Origin: Massospora cicadina
Lineage: Eukaryota; Entomophthoromycota; Entomophthoromycetes; Entomophthorales; Entomophthoraceae
NCBI GenBank assembly: GCA_022478985.1
Contig: JAKSZP010000173.1
Span: forward strand, 1 to 64,000
Reading direction: 5' to 3'
Length of the DNA: 64,000 nt
The notes beneath the pieces were generated by a model. That model saw only the letters and a list, made by a program, of their open reading frames with translations, was not told the DNA's origin and did no database searches. Numbering within the stretch: the first letter of the stretch is position 1; every line of letters begins with the position of its first letter. Shown here piece by piece: positions 44,420 to 56,100 of this stretch. The position numbers and the translations under genes were made by a program.

Positions 44420-45660
44420 CTGTTGCAGGGTATTTATCCAGGATGGATTTCATGGTATGGACCCGCTGAATAGGTCGAATCAAGCTAGATATGAAGTGAT
44501 CACTATCGCTGGCAGTGTCAATAACTTTGGGAAACCCTAGAATTTGGCTGAGGTACGTTTCCTTGGGTATGGTGGTCTCATCTACTCCTCCAGTCCAAAT
44601 GATCAGGAACCTCTACCTCTTTGGGGGGCTCCCAATATGTAGTAACCAACGTCATCATAACCCCCCTCAGATTCGTCCCCAAGGGTATTCTCAACAACTG
44701 GCAAGGCCGCAATGGAGGTAGGAGAGATGGTCAGAGGAGATTGAAAAAACTTAGGAGCGCATTTACCAGCTTAGCAGAGGGGTAGGCACAGCAGCGTTAG
44801 AGAGCTGGTGTGGGTGTATGGTTGTTACTACCTTACAGGGCTTTGATATATAAGAAGGAGTGATAACCTTTTTAAGTCGCATTGAGGGAGCAGGTTAGCA
44901 GGGAGGAGGGTCACAGGTGAGCTCACTCTCCTCTGTTCAACAGGCGGAAACTCCTCAATGGTTAACGCTGAAGGTTTTACCTCAGCATCATTTGAGTTAG
45001 CACATATATCGAAGTCGGACACTTCTATCAAAGCCTCTTTAAGGTCGCGGATGTTTTTGAAAGGGCAATTTACTGAGACGATATGTCTGGCTAGAGAGGG
45101 TTGAGAGGTTAGCCCGTTAACAGGGCGGCGATAGCATCATCAAGGATAAGAATGTTAGAGGTGGACAACCTTTGCGCAGCAAGGTAAAAGCGTTCAGTAA
45201 AGGCAATGGTTGATTCACCTTTAAAAAACTAAGGTGCATAAAGGCCTGTTTTTCCCAGTGTAGACTCTGTTGTGATCCAAATTTAACCAAAAGAGCCTCC
45301 TTCACCTCTGTCCAGGTGTATGAAGGGTTCAGGTTATGGACTATCATCTCTTGCACTAGACGGCTTGAACAAGGAAGGATGTGCTGCACTTTTTGCTTAT
45401 CCGTTACATCACACATGGCAGCCTCATAAATATACAAGAAAATAGTAATACTCCCTTCGCCAGGGATGAATTTATCTGTAAAACATGGTTTATTGGACGC
45501 CACTCAAGTTCTTTGATATAGGATAGAACGCTTGCTAGTTGCTTTTCCAGAGCAACTAGACGTGATAAAATGTGAAGAGGAAAAGTGGGAGGGTTATTCA
45601 CGTTTGAAGCCTCCAATTTTGACGAATTTTGAGGTGTGCAGGGGTCCTCTGTAGTGAGCA
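44420..45660 (-). pseudogene. Element E gag
   Basis: The N-terminal coil (PTFPLHILSRLVALEKQLAS, about 45595-45530) lies in one frame. The capsid part (45503-45117) includes SITIFLYIYEAAMCDVTDKQ, QHILPCSSRLVQEMI and TWTEVKEALLVKFGSQ, the usual 'W..l...L...FG' capsid signature. A linker frame follows at 45031-44828. I see no intact CCHC knuckle. Minor + strand frames at 44515-44721 are shadows. Confidence 0.8.
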
Positions 45661-45663
45661 CTA
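45646..45663 (-). promoter_or_regulatory. Element E primer-binding site
   Basis: On the minus strand: TAGTGCTCACTACAGAGG, two differences from the shared TGGTGCTCACTACAGGGG, three bases from the LTR end. Confidence 0.85.
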
Positions 45664-45666
45664 TTT

Positions 45667-46425
45667 TGTAGGAATCCAGCTTACTAAGGCTTGCTAGTGC
45701 TTTTGCCGCTGGATCCCACAAAGGCTATAATAAAATAAATATTATACGCTACTATAAAATTTGGGTTTTTTTAGATATTTTATTAGAAGCGCGGGGATCA
45801 AAAGAAAAGTGATCCCTCTCAATATTTGACCAATAAGTATTTATACTATTTCGAGGGTCAGAGGGAACTTGAGGATAGTTTTGGAATAGCTTTGATGCCT
45901 TCCAAATTAGGAAATATGGCAGGCTCTCCTATCAGATCATGGGAATTTGAGTTACTCTTTTTGTCAAAATGATGGTTGGGATGGGGTTTTGGGACAAAAT
46001 ATACCCATGCGGTAACATTTAGTGTACTTTAACTAATCACAGCTAGTTAAAATAATTTCACCTTGGGGGTCCTCCGCCATGCCTATAAAGGGGGTCCCCA
46101 CGTAGGTGCCTTGAAGAACCTGATGGTAGTTGGGGGCATACCTTCCAATGGTCGCCCCAGGGTCTGTCGCGGGATTGGAGTAATCCAACCACTAGATTTT
46201 AAATTAGTTGCCCATGCAGGTTTCGAATTAGTGTTACCCCAATTAATGGGATTCAACTGATAATCAGCCAGGGTCTTTTGGCCAGTATTCTCAAAATCAT
46301 CATTATGCTAAATGAAATCGCATTTTGGATCATCACAAGCTCTTAAATGGCCAACATTTCCCCATTTAGGCAAATTTTGACCCAAGAAATTCTTTCTCTG
46401 GAGCTGAGAGGGCAAATGTCCAACA
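45667..46425 (-). repeat. Element E 5' LTR
   Basis: 759 bases, partner of 40118-40875, followed by TSD CATAT at 46426. Confidence 0.95.
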
Positions 46426-46430
46426 CATAT
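46426..46430. repeat. Target site duplication of element E, right copy
   Basis: CATAT, identical to 40113-40117. Confidence 0.88.
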
Positions 46431-47238
46431 CTCGCAATTTTCCTAACAAAACTTTTCCTTTTGTAAGGATCAATGTCAGATTGATTTCAGAGCTGACATT
46501 CCTGCAGGACTTCAGTATCAATATGCCCAATTGTGCTCAGATTTTGGTGCAGATTGTTGCGATTTTCATGACATAGGCCTCAGCAAAATCAAACTTCCCA
46601 GAAAAAGTTTCCCTTCCACATTTCAATTTATTGTCAAATTGAGACAAGGGGCCACAGCAGAAACCCACCGCTCACTAAGGTGTGTCCTACATCCACAAAT
46701 TTTTCTAATGGAAGGGCTTGGGGACGTTAATCTTCTCTGATTGAAAGGGGTGAATCAACTAATTCATTTTTATGAAGCAACTGGGATCCTTACACAAATG
46801 ATCAGATCAACACTAAAAACCTTTTGATTGCTGGAACAAACCAAGGATAAAGCCAATTGATAAGACTATCTCAGGAGGCAAACCCAATCACTTGAGTGAT
46901 AGCTATTCCCATTGATTAGTCCAAAGATGTTGTTGAGCCAATTCAATTATAGCCATCTGAATCTAATGAAAATATGCTAATCTGACATGCAACGACCTGA
47001 GGTCAAGTAGTTAGAACCTGAAAGATGACGCTGGGAAATTCAAGGTAAACCCGGTGTATCTGAATATGATGCCAGCTTATGCTGCACTGGTGGCATCGAC
47101 CCAACAAGGGCCATACCTCAAGGGAACCTGGAAACTACCACTGAAGCTCCCCTTCATGCTGCGCCACGCGGTGTCAGCACAGACAAGAACAAAAGTACCA
47201 AAAGGCCGCTGGGGCCTGGCAGAAATGACTAACACCTA
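46431..47238. other. Unassigned sequence between elements E and F
   Basis: One + strand open frame (46531-46740, 69 codons, FGADCCDFHDIGLSKIKLPR...) and one running into the F LTR (47054-47238, MPAYAALVASTQQGPYLKGT...) look weakly protein-like but match nothing I know. The second part rises in GC towards F. Confidence 0.3.
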
Positions 47239-48104
47239 TATAAGCCCTGGGGACCAGCCCCTACAACTGGATAGGGAGCAACACCTCTTTTGGACAAAAG
47301 GGGTCCAAAGGCCCAAGTGACCCCCTGTTGCAGTTGAGCAACTTGGACATCTGGTAGATGAGCGCTGGGTGACTGCCCTTCCCCCTAAAGACAACCAGGT
47401 TTTTCCCCTCCCCCCTCCCCAACCCTGGCAAGCCTAATAGAGGGGGTTTACCAGGAGATTATGCAAGCCAGGGGCCATGGACAGGCCCTTGGGACCCCTC
47501 ACTCACTGGGAAAATCATGCCAAAATTTTAAGGAAATAGCCAGTACTAATGGTGGAGCCCAATCTGAAGATTACAAGCCGGAGGAGCCAGTATGGACTGG
47601 ATGGGGCTGGAAATCAGAATAGCACATGACTCAGGTTTCGAACCAGGTTACAAGTGACTTGGACCAGTTGCCCCTACTTAGGATGGATTTGGGAAAGTTC
47701 AGATTGCACAAATAGTCAGATCGAGAGTTCAGACCAGGTTGCAAACAGCCCAGCACAAAGGCCATAGCCCCCCAGGTCAAATTTGAGGAATCTGAACCAT
47801 GTGAACAGGCCAACTTAAATGGTCAGAGCCCAGATTGGTACCATTGACCTGGTTTGGCCCCAAAAAATTTGGAAAAATCTGCAAAGTTTTTTTTTATTTT
47901 TGCCAAGATCGTGGACATCCCCCCACCCTCCTCCCCACCAGCTAACCAAACCACATCGCCAATCCCCAATCAACCAATCCCTATGCACCTCCACTATGTG
48001 ATTCTCCCCATACTTAAGGCAACTGCCATGTTGAGGGGCAGTTGTTGGTTCATTCTCTAATCTTTCCGCGCTTTGTGCTAAATAAAACTTGAATACCCCT
48101 GACA
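47239..48104 (+). repeat. Chromovirus F 5' LTR
   Basis: Starts TATAAGCCCTGGGGACC (TGT changed to TAT) and ends near TGACA, with GTGCTAAATAAAACT (poly(A) signal, 48077-48091) about 15 bases before the end. It matches 53498-54364 throughout. Confidence 0.88.
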
Positions 48105-50030
48105 CCTTGCTGCGGCCTCCATCTATTTAATTTTTTCCAAAATTCCACCGATCAATCCAGAAAAGTGCACCATTATCCAGATACTCATCCTGATGAGAGC
48201 TGACTGGGTCATCCAGTTGCTCACCTCACCACGTGGCAGTGGATTGTATCTGCCATAAACCATCTCACCCCCAATGAAAAAGTTGCTTCTTTGTCCATTT
48301 TTGCGTATCCATCTAATGCAAATCCTTCCATTTGCTCCATTGCTGGGATCTCTGAGACAACTTTCCTGTTGGAGAAGCGCCAGGGCGCCCCTGCCCCAGT
48401 GCTCATGGACTCGGCCCCCATACCTGGCTCGTCTGCCACTGGCCTCACCCACCTGAGGACCCTTGAGCACCCCGCTCAAGGGGAGTTCAGCCCTAACGCT
48501 CACTGAGGGTCCATTTCCCTCCCCGCCTGCACCCCTATTTGTGCGATGGCCCCTGTGCCCCCTCATTGGCGCGCAAGCTCACCTCTTCAAAGCGAAGGCG
48601 AGCAACTGCAAACCCTGGATGAGTCATCATCCTTTCCACCTCTTCCGCCCTTGGGGGTTACCCCCGCAAGACTCGCGGTTAACCCCAATGCAACCATCTG
48701 GTTTGCCTTGAGGGCTTTTGGTACGTTAATGAACCTCTACTTTCCTCACATCCCCAATAAATCTCCTCTATTTTAAGTCACTAAGACCGCTGTGCCTTTG
48801 GCTCTCTGGGCTCTCCACTGGGTGCTCACACACCCAGACTGGGAGCAATCTAATTCTTATCAGCTGCATCCATGACATAATGAACTGACCAGTAACCTCG
48901 TCCTTCTCCACCCTCCTCGCTGGCACTGGCAAAGCTTTGGCCTACACTCTTACCCTAAATGTGCTCTCCCTTTGCGACCTGGCCTTCTCCTGCTGGGCGG
49001 CTGCCTCATTCATCTGAGTGTGCCGCCAGAATGTGTTGAACTATCCCCGCCCCGCCGAGCCCTGGCAACAAGTGTCACCCAATCAGTCAAAATGATAGGG
49101 TGGGGGTCCCCCTATCCCTTCTGATGAGGAGGCCAACCAAATCCTGGGTGTCCTGGCAGAACTTCAGGTGCGCTTTACTGCTGATGTGGGAAAACCCCCC
49201 CTTCCCTCTGATGCCCAGCATAGCGTAGCTCTCCTTGACGCCCTAGATGGGGGGCGCCTGTCGTTGGGTCAGGAGAGTGCTCTGCTCCGCTGCTAAGTCT
49301 GGGAACCCCACCCCTTTACTTGCACTGGTCACTTTGGCGGTCCAGGCCCCTGAATCTAGACCGGCGCGCCTCCTCCATCTTTTCACACTAGGACAGACAG
49401 CCACGGACCTACCCTCCCTGATTGAAGCCTTCATGGTCCTGGCTCCCACTGTGCCCATCCCTCCCAAAATCGCCATCTTCGCCTTCTGAGCTGCCTTGGA
49501 CCCCACTGTGGCCGCCCATGCATCTTGGGACCCCCTCTCTGATCCTTAGAAATTTTATTCTCTGTGACCCGTGCAATTGGGGCCAGGTATTTCCATACCC
49601 CCATGTGTGCTGTCGCAGCTCTTGAGGTACAGCGTGCCACACCTTCCCCCTGCCAGTGGTTGCAGCCAAGGGAAGCGTCCCCCAGGACTCGCCGCCCTCT
49701 GCGCCCCCTCTGTACCCACCTTGGGTACCCTCCCCTTGGAAGAGCCCCTGCCTACTGCACCCCCTGCTCTCACCCCAGATCAGGAGAGTGGGTCCTCAAT
49801 TCCCAAGAGTTCAGAGCCTGCCCATCCTGGAGCTATCACCCCCAGTTAACCCGGAGGCCCCCCTTGAAGAGAGTGGAGCGGGAATGTGCATCAACCCTCG
49901 CTGCCCATTTGAGACAAGGAGGAAGCAGAAACCCCTCCCCAGTTACAGACCAGCCCAGCGCCTCTTAGTCAATCTCTTCTGATGATGGGTCATGCCCCCT
50001 CCTCAGCTTCCCTCTCTCTCGCCCATCCCA
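48105..50030 (+). pseudogene. Chromovirus F leader and gag
   Basis: Many overlapping GC-rich frames make the true one hard to choose. Plausible gag pieces are ASDEEANQILGVLAELQVRF (about 49120-49180), LLDALDGGRLSLGQ (about 49225-49270) and a Pro-rich stretch at about 49700-49850. I see no zinc knuckle. The first ~770 bases (48105-48877) are repeated after the second LTR (54365-55143). The bases after the LTR (CCTTGCTGCGGCCTCC) do not start with TGG, so the primer mode is not that of C, E and G. Confidence 0.55.
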
Positions 50031-50039
50031 ATAAAGAGG

Positions 50040-50520
50040 ATCAAGTCTACTTTTTGTTCTATATCTCTTTCCCCTCAGAGTCAGGTGAAATCACTGTGCA
50101 AGCCCTCCTTGACACCGGAGCGGCGGGAAACTTTATTGGCCTCAGTGTGGCACGTTCCTTGGACCTGGCGATGGAAGAAGCCTCATCGGTCCTGGGCGCT
50201 TCATCAGAGCCCATGAAGTCCTACCGCATCTGACGCCCATTGCACTTCTACATTCACGATTTTGGGTTTAGTGACCACTTCTCAGCCGTACAGGACTTGC
50301 TCTATCCCGTGACCTTGGGGGTGGGCTGGTGGCAGCACCAGAAGGTCTGCATTAACCTTGCAAATAACTCCTTGTTTTTCTCAAACCTCAAGTTGAGTGG
50401 AGAGTTTCCCTTGTTAAAAACCCTCCCCCTGGGCACATCCCTTGGCTCCATTTCACCCCTGATCCCACTCCTATTGACCTCCCTTCAGACTTTCCTCCCT
50501 TCCTAACCCTCTACAAGTCC
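50040..50520 (+). pseudogene. Chromovirus F protease
   Basis: The frame 49982-50233 contains SGEITVQALLDTGAAGNFIG, a textbook LLDTGA active site, followed by LSVARSLDLAMEEA. A continuation frame (50240-50506) holds the C-terminal half up to WWQHQKVCINLANNSLFFSN. One stop (about 50231-50233) separates the halves. Confidence 0.85.
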
Positions 50521-50679
50521 ATCTTTGACATGTCACTAGCTTCCAAGCTCCCCCTACACTCCGAATATAACCTAACGTTCCAGCTGATGGTCGATCTAGT
50601 CAAAATCAACTGCCCCTCTACCCCTACACTGAGGAAGAGGACAAGGCTTTTGGAATTTGGCTAGATGGGATGTTATAGA

Positions 50680-51240
50680 AGGGTTGGCTTATTAAGAAAT
50701 CTTCCCCTGTCGCCTCCCCCATAGTTTTCGCTCAGAAAGCAGATGGCACCCTACACCCTTGCGTTGACTAAAGCCACCTCAACAACATCACCATCCATGG
50801 CCCCTACCCTTTACCCATAGAGCAAACCATCGCTTAAGCCATCACCAAATCCTGGGTCTTTTTGAAGTTGGATCTGGTGAATGCCTTTAACCAGGTGAGG
50901 GTGGCGAGAGGACAAAAGTGGATCATAGCTATCCACACCCGTCGGGGTCTTTTTCAGTTCAGAGTGATGCCCTTCAGATTGAAGAATGCTCCAGCCACCT
51001 TCCAACTCCTCATTGATGATGTGCTTGGGGACTTGCACTTCTCATGCGCTGTCACCTACATCGATGATATTCTTATCCACTCCCCTACACCAGAGCAACA
51101 CGCCAAGGATATAGAAGTAGTGGTGGCAGCCCTCCACAAGGCAGGGCTCTTCGTAAAACCCTCAAAGTGTGATTTTTTTCTGGGATGAGGTGACCTTCTT
51201 AGGTCACCTTATCCTGATGGATGGATATGCTGTCCCCCTT
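50680..51240 (+). pseudogene. Chromovirus F reverse transcriptase
   Basis: SPIVFAQKADGTLHPCVD (about 50716-50770) is followed by a stop. The frame 50862-51188 then reads MKLDLVNAFNQVRVARGQKW, LFQFRVMPFRLKNAPATFQL, AVTYIDDILIHSPTPEQH (catalytic YIDD at about 51056-51067) and VKPSKCDFFLG. It is a typical chromovirus RT; this long frame is the clearest in the element. Confidence 0.93.
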
Positions 51241-51860
51241 CTAAGCTCGAGGCAATCTAGTCTTGGCCTACCCCAACTACACAAAAACAACTTTGAAGCT
51301 TCCTCAGCACCATCACTTATTAAAAATTCTCCTCACCATCGCCCAACTGGCAGCACCCCTTCACCTCCTCACTGGGAATAATGCCCCCTTCAAGTGGTCC
51401 CCCGAAATGCCAGCAGGCCTTTGAGTCTATCAAAGAGGTTTTCCTCACCGTCCCAGTTCTGCGGCATGCTGACACCTCCCGCCCCTTTGTAGTAGCCTGT
51501 GACACCTCATTTGTTGCAGTGGGCGCTGTACTGCTACAGGAGCATGAGGGGGTTTAGCACCCAGTGGCGTACTACTCCCGCAAATTAACCTCCACAGAAC
51601 AAGCGTGGCCAATATACAACAAGGAGCTAGTGGCAGTGGCGTGGTCACTCACCCACTAGCGATACCTCCTGCAGGACGCCCATCATGAAATCATCGTTTG
51701 GACTGACCATAAGGCATTACTATACTACCACAAACCCCAGAAGTTAGGGCACTGGCAAATTCATACATACCAGGATCTATGTGGGTTTCATTTTAAAAAT
51801 GAATTCATAAAAGGCCCCCTGAACGTGTTGTCAGACATGCTCATCCAGAACCACTCTCTA
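51241..51860 (+). pseudogene. Chromovirus F RNase H
   Basis: After the connection (about 51300-51450), the + strand reads FVVACDTSFVAVGAVLLQEH (first Asp, about 51486-51545), VAYYSRKLTSTEQAWPIYNK then ELVAVAWSLTH (Glu, about 51625), YLLQDAHHEIIVWTDHKALL (Asp, about 51700-51715). D-E-D is intact; single stops interrupt the frame at about 51556 and 51657. The end (GPLNVLSDMLI, about 51815-51845) matches the G..N..AD.LSR block. Confidence 0.85.
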
Positions 51861-52079
51861 TCACCCAATGGTGGAGAGGACCCACTAGAGCTTACTACTG
51901 TAGTGCCCCCCTCCCAAATCCTCTCCTTGGCCCCCCCAATGGTAGCTTTTACTGACCTTGCCCCAGACGCTCCACTCCTCCTCCGCGTCCTCGCTGCCCA
52001 GACCTGTTGCCCTGAAGGATTAGAGCTTTATAATGACTTAGATTCTATGAGTAGGAAGAGAGCCCCATATACTTTGTGG

Positions 52080-52930
52080 GAGGGAACCATCTGGTTCAGT
52101 GATTGAGTTTAGGTCCCCCCATCCCTACGTAGCTGTGTTATCAAGGAACACCATGTCCCCAGACTGTTGGGCACCCTGGCATCAAGAGGTGTGCAGATCT
52201 CTTAAAGAGAACTTATAATTGGCTGGGGTCCTCAAAGGACATACCCTCCTGGATCTCCCGCTGTGTCACCTGCGCCTGGGCAAAATCAGATCATTCTGGG
52301 AAGAAGGGGTTGCTACACCCCTGCAGCAGGCTGAAGGCCCATGGGCCTCGATCTCAAAGGACTTCATCATGGAGCTCCCCCCCTCTAATGGCTCAGATGC
52401 TATCATGGTAGTTGTAGATAGATTTACCAAGTTCGCGCTCTTCATCCCCTGCCTCTCCTCTATTACCACGGTGGAGACCGTAAATTCATTTTTTAACCAC
52501 GTCTTCACCATGTTTGGTCTTCCTCATAGAGATAGTGAGCGACAGGAGACCCCAGTTTATCGCCCAGTTCTGGGAAGAGTTGCTAACCCTCCTCAGCATC
52601 AAGCCCTGAAGATCTACTGCCTACCACCCCCAGTCCAATGGGCAGACTGAGCGGGTGAACCAGGTACTGGATCAGTACCTGCGTTGTTATGCGAAAGCCT
52701 CACAAGACACTTGGACCAAGGACCTGCCCCTTGCACAGTTTGCATATAACAATTCACTCCACTCCTCAACCAACCTCTCCCCCTTTGAGGCCACCCTGGG
52801 TTACAACCCCTCCTTCCAAATTGGCCCCAGCTCTCCTCAGCAGTTCCCACAGCTAAAGACCGCGTGTATGCACTCCGTGAGACACATAACCTGGTTCGCG
52901 AACATTCGATAAAGTCCATCAAGGACTACA
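52080..52930 (+). pseudogene. Chromovirus F integrase
   Basis: The zinc domain is worn (HHVPRLLG near 52150; CVTCAWAK-like near 52262). The core frame (52219-52650) has SISKDFIMELPPSNGSDAIM with the first Asp and VVVDRFTKFALFIP. After a shift at about 52530 another frame gives EIVSDRRPQFIAQFWEEL (second Asp), then NGQTERVNQVLDQYLRCYAK (Glu, about 52640-52690) and FAYNNSLHSSTNLSPFEATL. All catalytic acidic residues can be found. Confidence 0.92.
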
Positions 52931-53480
52931 AAAAGTTTGCTGATTGAAGTACCTCCCTGGGCACGAGATTGAAGTCAGCTCCCTCATCATGCTGGACACC
53001 CGCGATCTTCCCTTGAAAGCCCCCACCCAAAAAATCGCAGCCAAATGCTCTGGTCCCTTTGAGGTCAAGAAAGACTTAGGCAATGGAGCCTACCATGTGA
53101 AGCTTCCTGCTCACTGGAAACAGCATAATGTCTTACATACCTCCCTCCTGACCCCCTTCAAAGGGGAAAGGCCAACATCACTGGGCCAATCCTCATTGGG
53201 GAATCCCAGGAGGTGGAGGTGGAGGCTATACTGGCTTCCCAGAGGTCCCACAGATCCATTCAATACCTGGTTGCTTGGAAAGGCTACCCCTCCTATGAGG
53301 AACAGCTGGGTGAGTGCACGTGATTGCGCAAATTGCAAGGACCTGATAGAGGAATTCCACACCTCCCACCCAGCAGCCCCCATCCCCCAGATGATCGCGG
53401 CCATCCTGGCCATAAAGCTCCCAGAGAGGCACAAGAATTATGCCTTGGCCCATGCCCCAGGTGGGGGTATCCTCCCTGTC
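52931..53480 (+). pseudogene. Chromovirus F integrase C-terminus and chromodomain
   Basis: The frame 52944-53633 reads KIAAKCSGPFEVKKDLGNGA, YHVKLPAHWKQHNVLHTSLL (GPF..V..GAY.L.LP......FHVS.L, the integrase GPY/F module). The chromodomain itself is in another frame at about 53208-53300 (EVEAILASQRSHRSIQYLVA, WKGYPSYEEQ), followed by NCKDLIEEFHTSHPAAP. The tail LPERHKNYALAHAPG is shared with A and B. Confidence 0.88.
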
Positions 53481-53497
53481 AAAAAAGGAAAGGGTAG
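53481..53497 (+). promoter_or_regulatory. Chromovirus F polypurine tract
   Basis: AAAAAAGGAAAGGGTAG lies directly before the TGT start of the right LTR. Confidence 0.8.
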
Positions 53498-54364
53498 TGT
53501 AAGTCCTGGGGACCAGCCCCTGCAACTGGATAGGGAGCAACACCCCTTTCAGACAAAAAAGGGGTCCAAAGGCCCAAGTGACCCCCTGTCGCAGTTGAGC
53601 AACTTGGCGCATCTGGAAATTGGCGCTGGGTGACTGCCCTTCCCCCTAAAGACAACCAGTTTTCTCCCCTCCCCTCCCCCAACCCTGGTAAGCCTAATAG
53701 AGGGGGTCTGCCAGGAGATTATGCAAGCCAGGGGCCATGGGTAGGCCCCTGGGACCCCTCACTTACTGGGAAAATCATGCCAAAATTTTGAGGTAATAGC
53801 CAGTACTAATGTTGGAGCCCAGTCTGAAAATTATGGGCCGGAAGAGCCAGTCTGGACTGGCCAAGGCCAGAAATCAGATTGGCGCACAATTTGGGTTTTG
53901 AACCAGGTTGCAAGTGACTCGGACCAGTTGCCCCTACTCCCTGGGATGGATCTGGGAAGTTTGGATTGCGCAAATAGTCAGATTGAGAGTTCAGACCAGG
54001 TTATGAATGACTCAGCATAGTGGCCACAGCCCCCCGGGACAAATCCAGGGAATCTGAACCATGTGAACAGGCTGACTTGGATGGTCAGGGCCTGGATCAG
54101 CACCATCAACCTGGTTTTGCCCCAAAAATTTGGAAAAATCTGCAAAAGTTTTTTTTGATTTTTGCCAAGATTTTGGACATCCCCCACCCTCCTCCCACCA
54201 GCCAACCAAATCCCATTGCCAATCCCCAATCAACCAATCCTTCAGCACCTCCACTATGTGATTCTCCTCATACTTAAGGCAACTGCTCTGTCAAGGGGCG
54301 GTTGTCAGTTCATTCTCTAATCTTCCTGCGCTTTGTGCTAAATAAAACTCAAATGCCCTGGACA
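53498..54364 (+). repeat. Chromovirus F second LTR
   Basis: 867 bases, starting TGTAAGTCCTGGGGACC, with the same AATAAA at about 54341. It matches 47239-48104 with mostly transition differences. Confidence 0.9.
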
Positions 54365-55143
54365 CCTTGCTGTGGCCTCCATCTATTTACTTTTTTTCCA
54401 AAATTCTACCGATCAATCCAGCAAAATGCGCAGTTATCCAGATACTTATCTCAATGTTTGCTGACTTGGTCATCCAGTCACTCGACCCTGTCACATGGTG
54501 GCAGATCATATCCACCATAAACCATCTCACCCCCAACAACAAAGTCACTTCTTCATCCATTTTTGTGTATCCGTCTAATGAAAATACATCCATTCGCTCC
54601 ATTTCTGGGATCTCTGAGACCACTCCCCTGTTGGAGCAGCACCAGGGAACCCCTGCCCCAGTGCTCGCAGACTTTGCCCTTATACCTGGCTCATCCGCTG
54701 CTGGCCCCACCCACCTGAGGACTCTGGAGCACCCCGCCCAAGGGGAGTTCAGCCCTAACACTCACTGCGGGTCTGTTTCCCTCCCCGCCTGCACCCCTGT
54801 TTGCACAGCAGTCTCTGTGCTGCCCCTCGCTGGCGCGCAAGCTCACCTGTTTGAAGCTGAAGGCCAGCAACTGCAAAACCTGGAGGAGTCATCATCCTCC
54901 CCGCCTCTCCCGCCCTTGGGGGTTGCCCCCACAAGATTCGCGGTTGCCCCATTGCAACCATCTGGTTTGCCTTGGGGGCCTTTGGTACATTAATGAACCT
55001 TTACTTTCCTCACATCCCCAATAGATCTCCCCTACTTCAAGTCGCTTGGACCGCTGTGCCTTTGACATTCTGGGCTATCCACTGGGTGCTCACACACCCA
55101 GACTGGGAGTCCAGTCTGATTCTTATCAACCGCATCTATGACA
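54365..55143 (+). repeat. Second copy of the chromovirus F leader/gag start
   Basis: It matches 48105-48877 (for example CACCCGCTCAAGGGGAGTTC-type sequence near 54732 and GGGTGCTCACACACCCAGA near 55084). The homology stops at about 55143, where LINE-C begins. The frame 54367-54993 (208 codons) crosses it. This is what a tandem LTR-internal-LTR-internal array looks like after interruption. Confidence 0.85.
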
Positions 55144-55179
55144 ACCTACTCCACCTTCCACTAACCCCTGCAAAGCCAC

Positions 55180-56100
55180 TTTTGTGGTGGAGGTCAAGAA
55201 GAGATGGGATAAAATGAGAGGCCAAAGAGCCCTCCCTCGCTCCACTCTGGCACATGCAGTCTTTGTATACTACAGCCATAACTCTGTTAAGTTCTCTTAA
55301 AACTACTTTAGCTACTTTGGGGCGATAGCCAAGGCCTTCTTTGTCAACAACACTATTCACAAGTTGGTGGATGGACCCTGCATTAACTTGGGTTTCACAA
55401 GCTCAGTAGATTCAGACATGAACACGGTCATCAACACTGGTATTCCACGTGTGTCCCTACGAATCACAAGAACTAGATCAAACCTCAAGAAGACTCTTGG
55501 GTGACCTTCTCAGATTTACTGACCATAGTCAATTAAGAATTATTGAAGCTTGCCCTACATTAAGGACTATGGAGCTCAGCTCCATCCTCTCATTGGAATT
55601 AAGCGTGCCAGCATACTACACTCTGACTCATTGAGCTCACATTGTTACAGCATCTTAAAGCCTAAAACCCACAGTTGCCCGCAACATAGAAATCATAACG
55701 CATGTTATTTTCATTGGATCATTTCTTGAGATTTTCTCAAGAGCTCTTAGTCAAGCACGGCACTATTGCTTATGGTGCAACGCCCTGAGTCACCTTTACA
55801 ACAGCTGCACTATGTGTAAACAATCATTTTTGGCCAACAACTAGCACCCAACTGTGAGCAAGAAGAGTACTCATGCAACGGCAGTAGTGATCCCTCAACA
55901 ACCCATTGGGTTCCAGTAGAGGAGCTGTCTCCAGTTACTTCCATAAAGTGATCAAAAATGCACAGTCAATGGTGCAAGGATCCCCCTTGGAGTTGTAAAC
56001 CTCTCCCAGTAGGGACCCCGTCCGTTCTCTTGCTCTCATCAACAGCACAAAACGAATGCAAGCCTCAAACCCATCACTCTCTCTGGCATATATATACCTG
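55180..56100 (+). pseudogene. LINE-C ORF1
   Basis: Pieces include TFVVEVKKRWDKMRGQRALP (about 55186-55245; compare WVVETKRIRW in LINE-A) and INTGIPRVSLRITRTRSNLK. The zinc knuckle YCLWCNALSHLYNSC (CX2CX4HX4C) is at about 55768-55812 in a frame crossing one stop. The layout equals LINE-A ORF1. Confidence 0.65.

Larger units (their letters stand above)
40118..46425 (-). mobile_element. Element E, complete Gypsy LTR retrotransposon
   Basis: The element is 6.3 kb with two 758/759-base LTRs (TGT...ACA), TSD CATAT, a primer-binding site inside the right LTR and a polypurine tract inside the left LTR. Minus-strand order is gag, protease, linker, RT, RNase H, integrase. It is the best preserved copy in the window: RT YLDD and the RNase H D-E-D residues are intact and frames run for up to 286 codons, yet frameshifts remain. 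Its protease and primer site show it is a sister family of element C. Confidence 0.95.
47239..54364 (+). mobile_element. Chromovirus F with two LTRs, GC-rich
   Basis: Two ~866-base LTRs flank a 5.4-kb internal region with gag, protease, RT, RNase H, integrase and chromodomain in + order. It is much richer in GC than the neighbouring elements. RT YIDD and the integrase Asp residues are readable; stops and shifts are frequent. A second copy of the gag leader follows the right LTR, so the unit is LTR - internal - LTR - partial internal. The flanks show no clear TSD. Confidence 0.9.

Noticed and set aside
47634..47644. GGTTCGAAACC (minus strand) in the F LTR, a perfect pol III B box
   Set aside because: No A box or tRNA-like fold at the right distance, and the second LTR has it mutated (GGTTCAAAACC), so I do not call a tRNA or SINE.
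49564..49982. Overlapping frames of 72-134 codons on both strands near 49.5-50.0 kb
   Set aside because: High GC lowers stop frequency in all six frames; none shows a domain. Only the frame consistent with gag order is mentioned.
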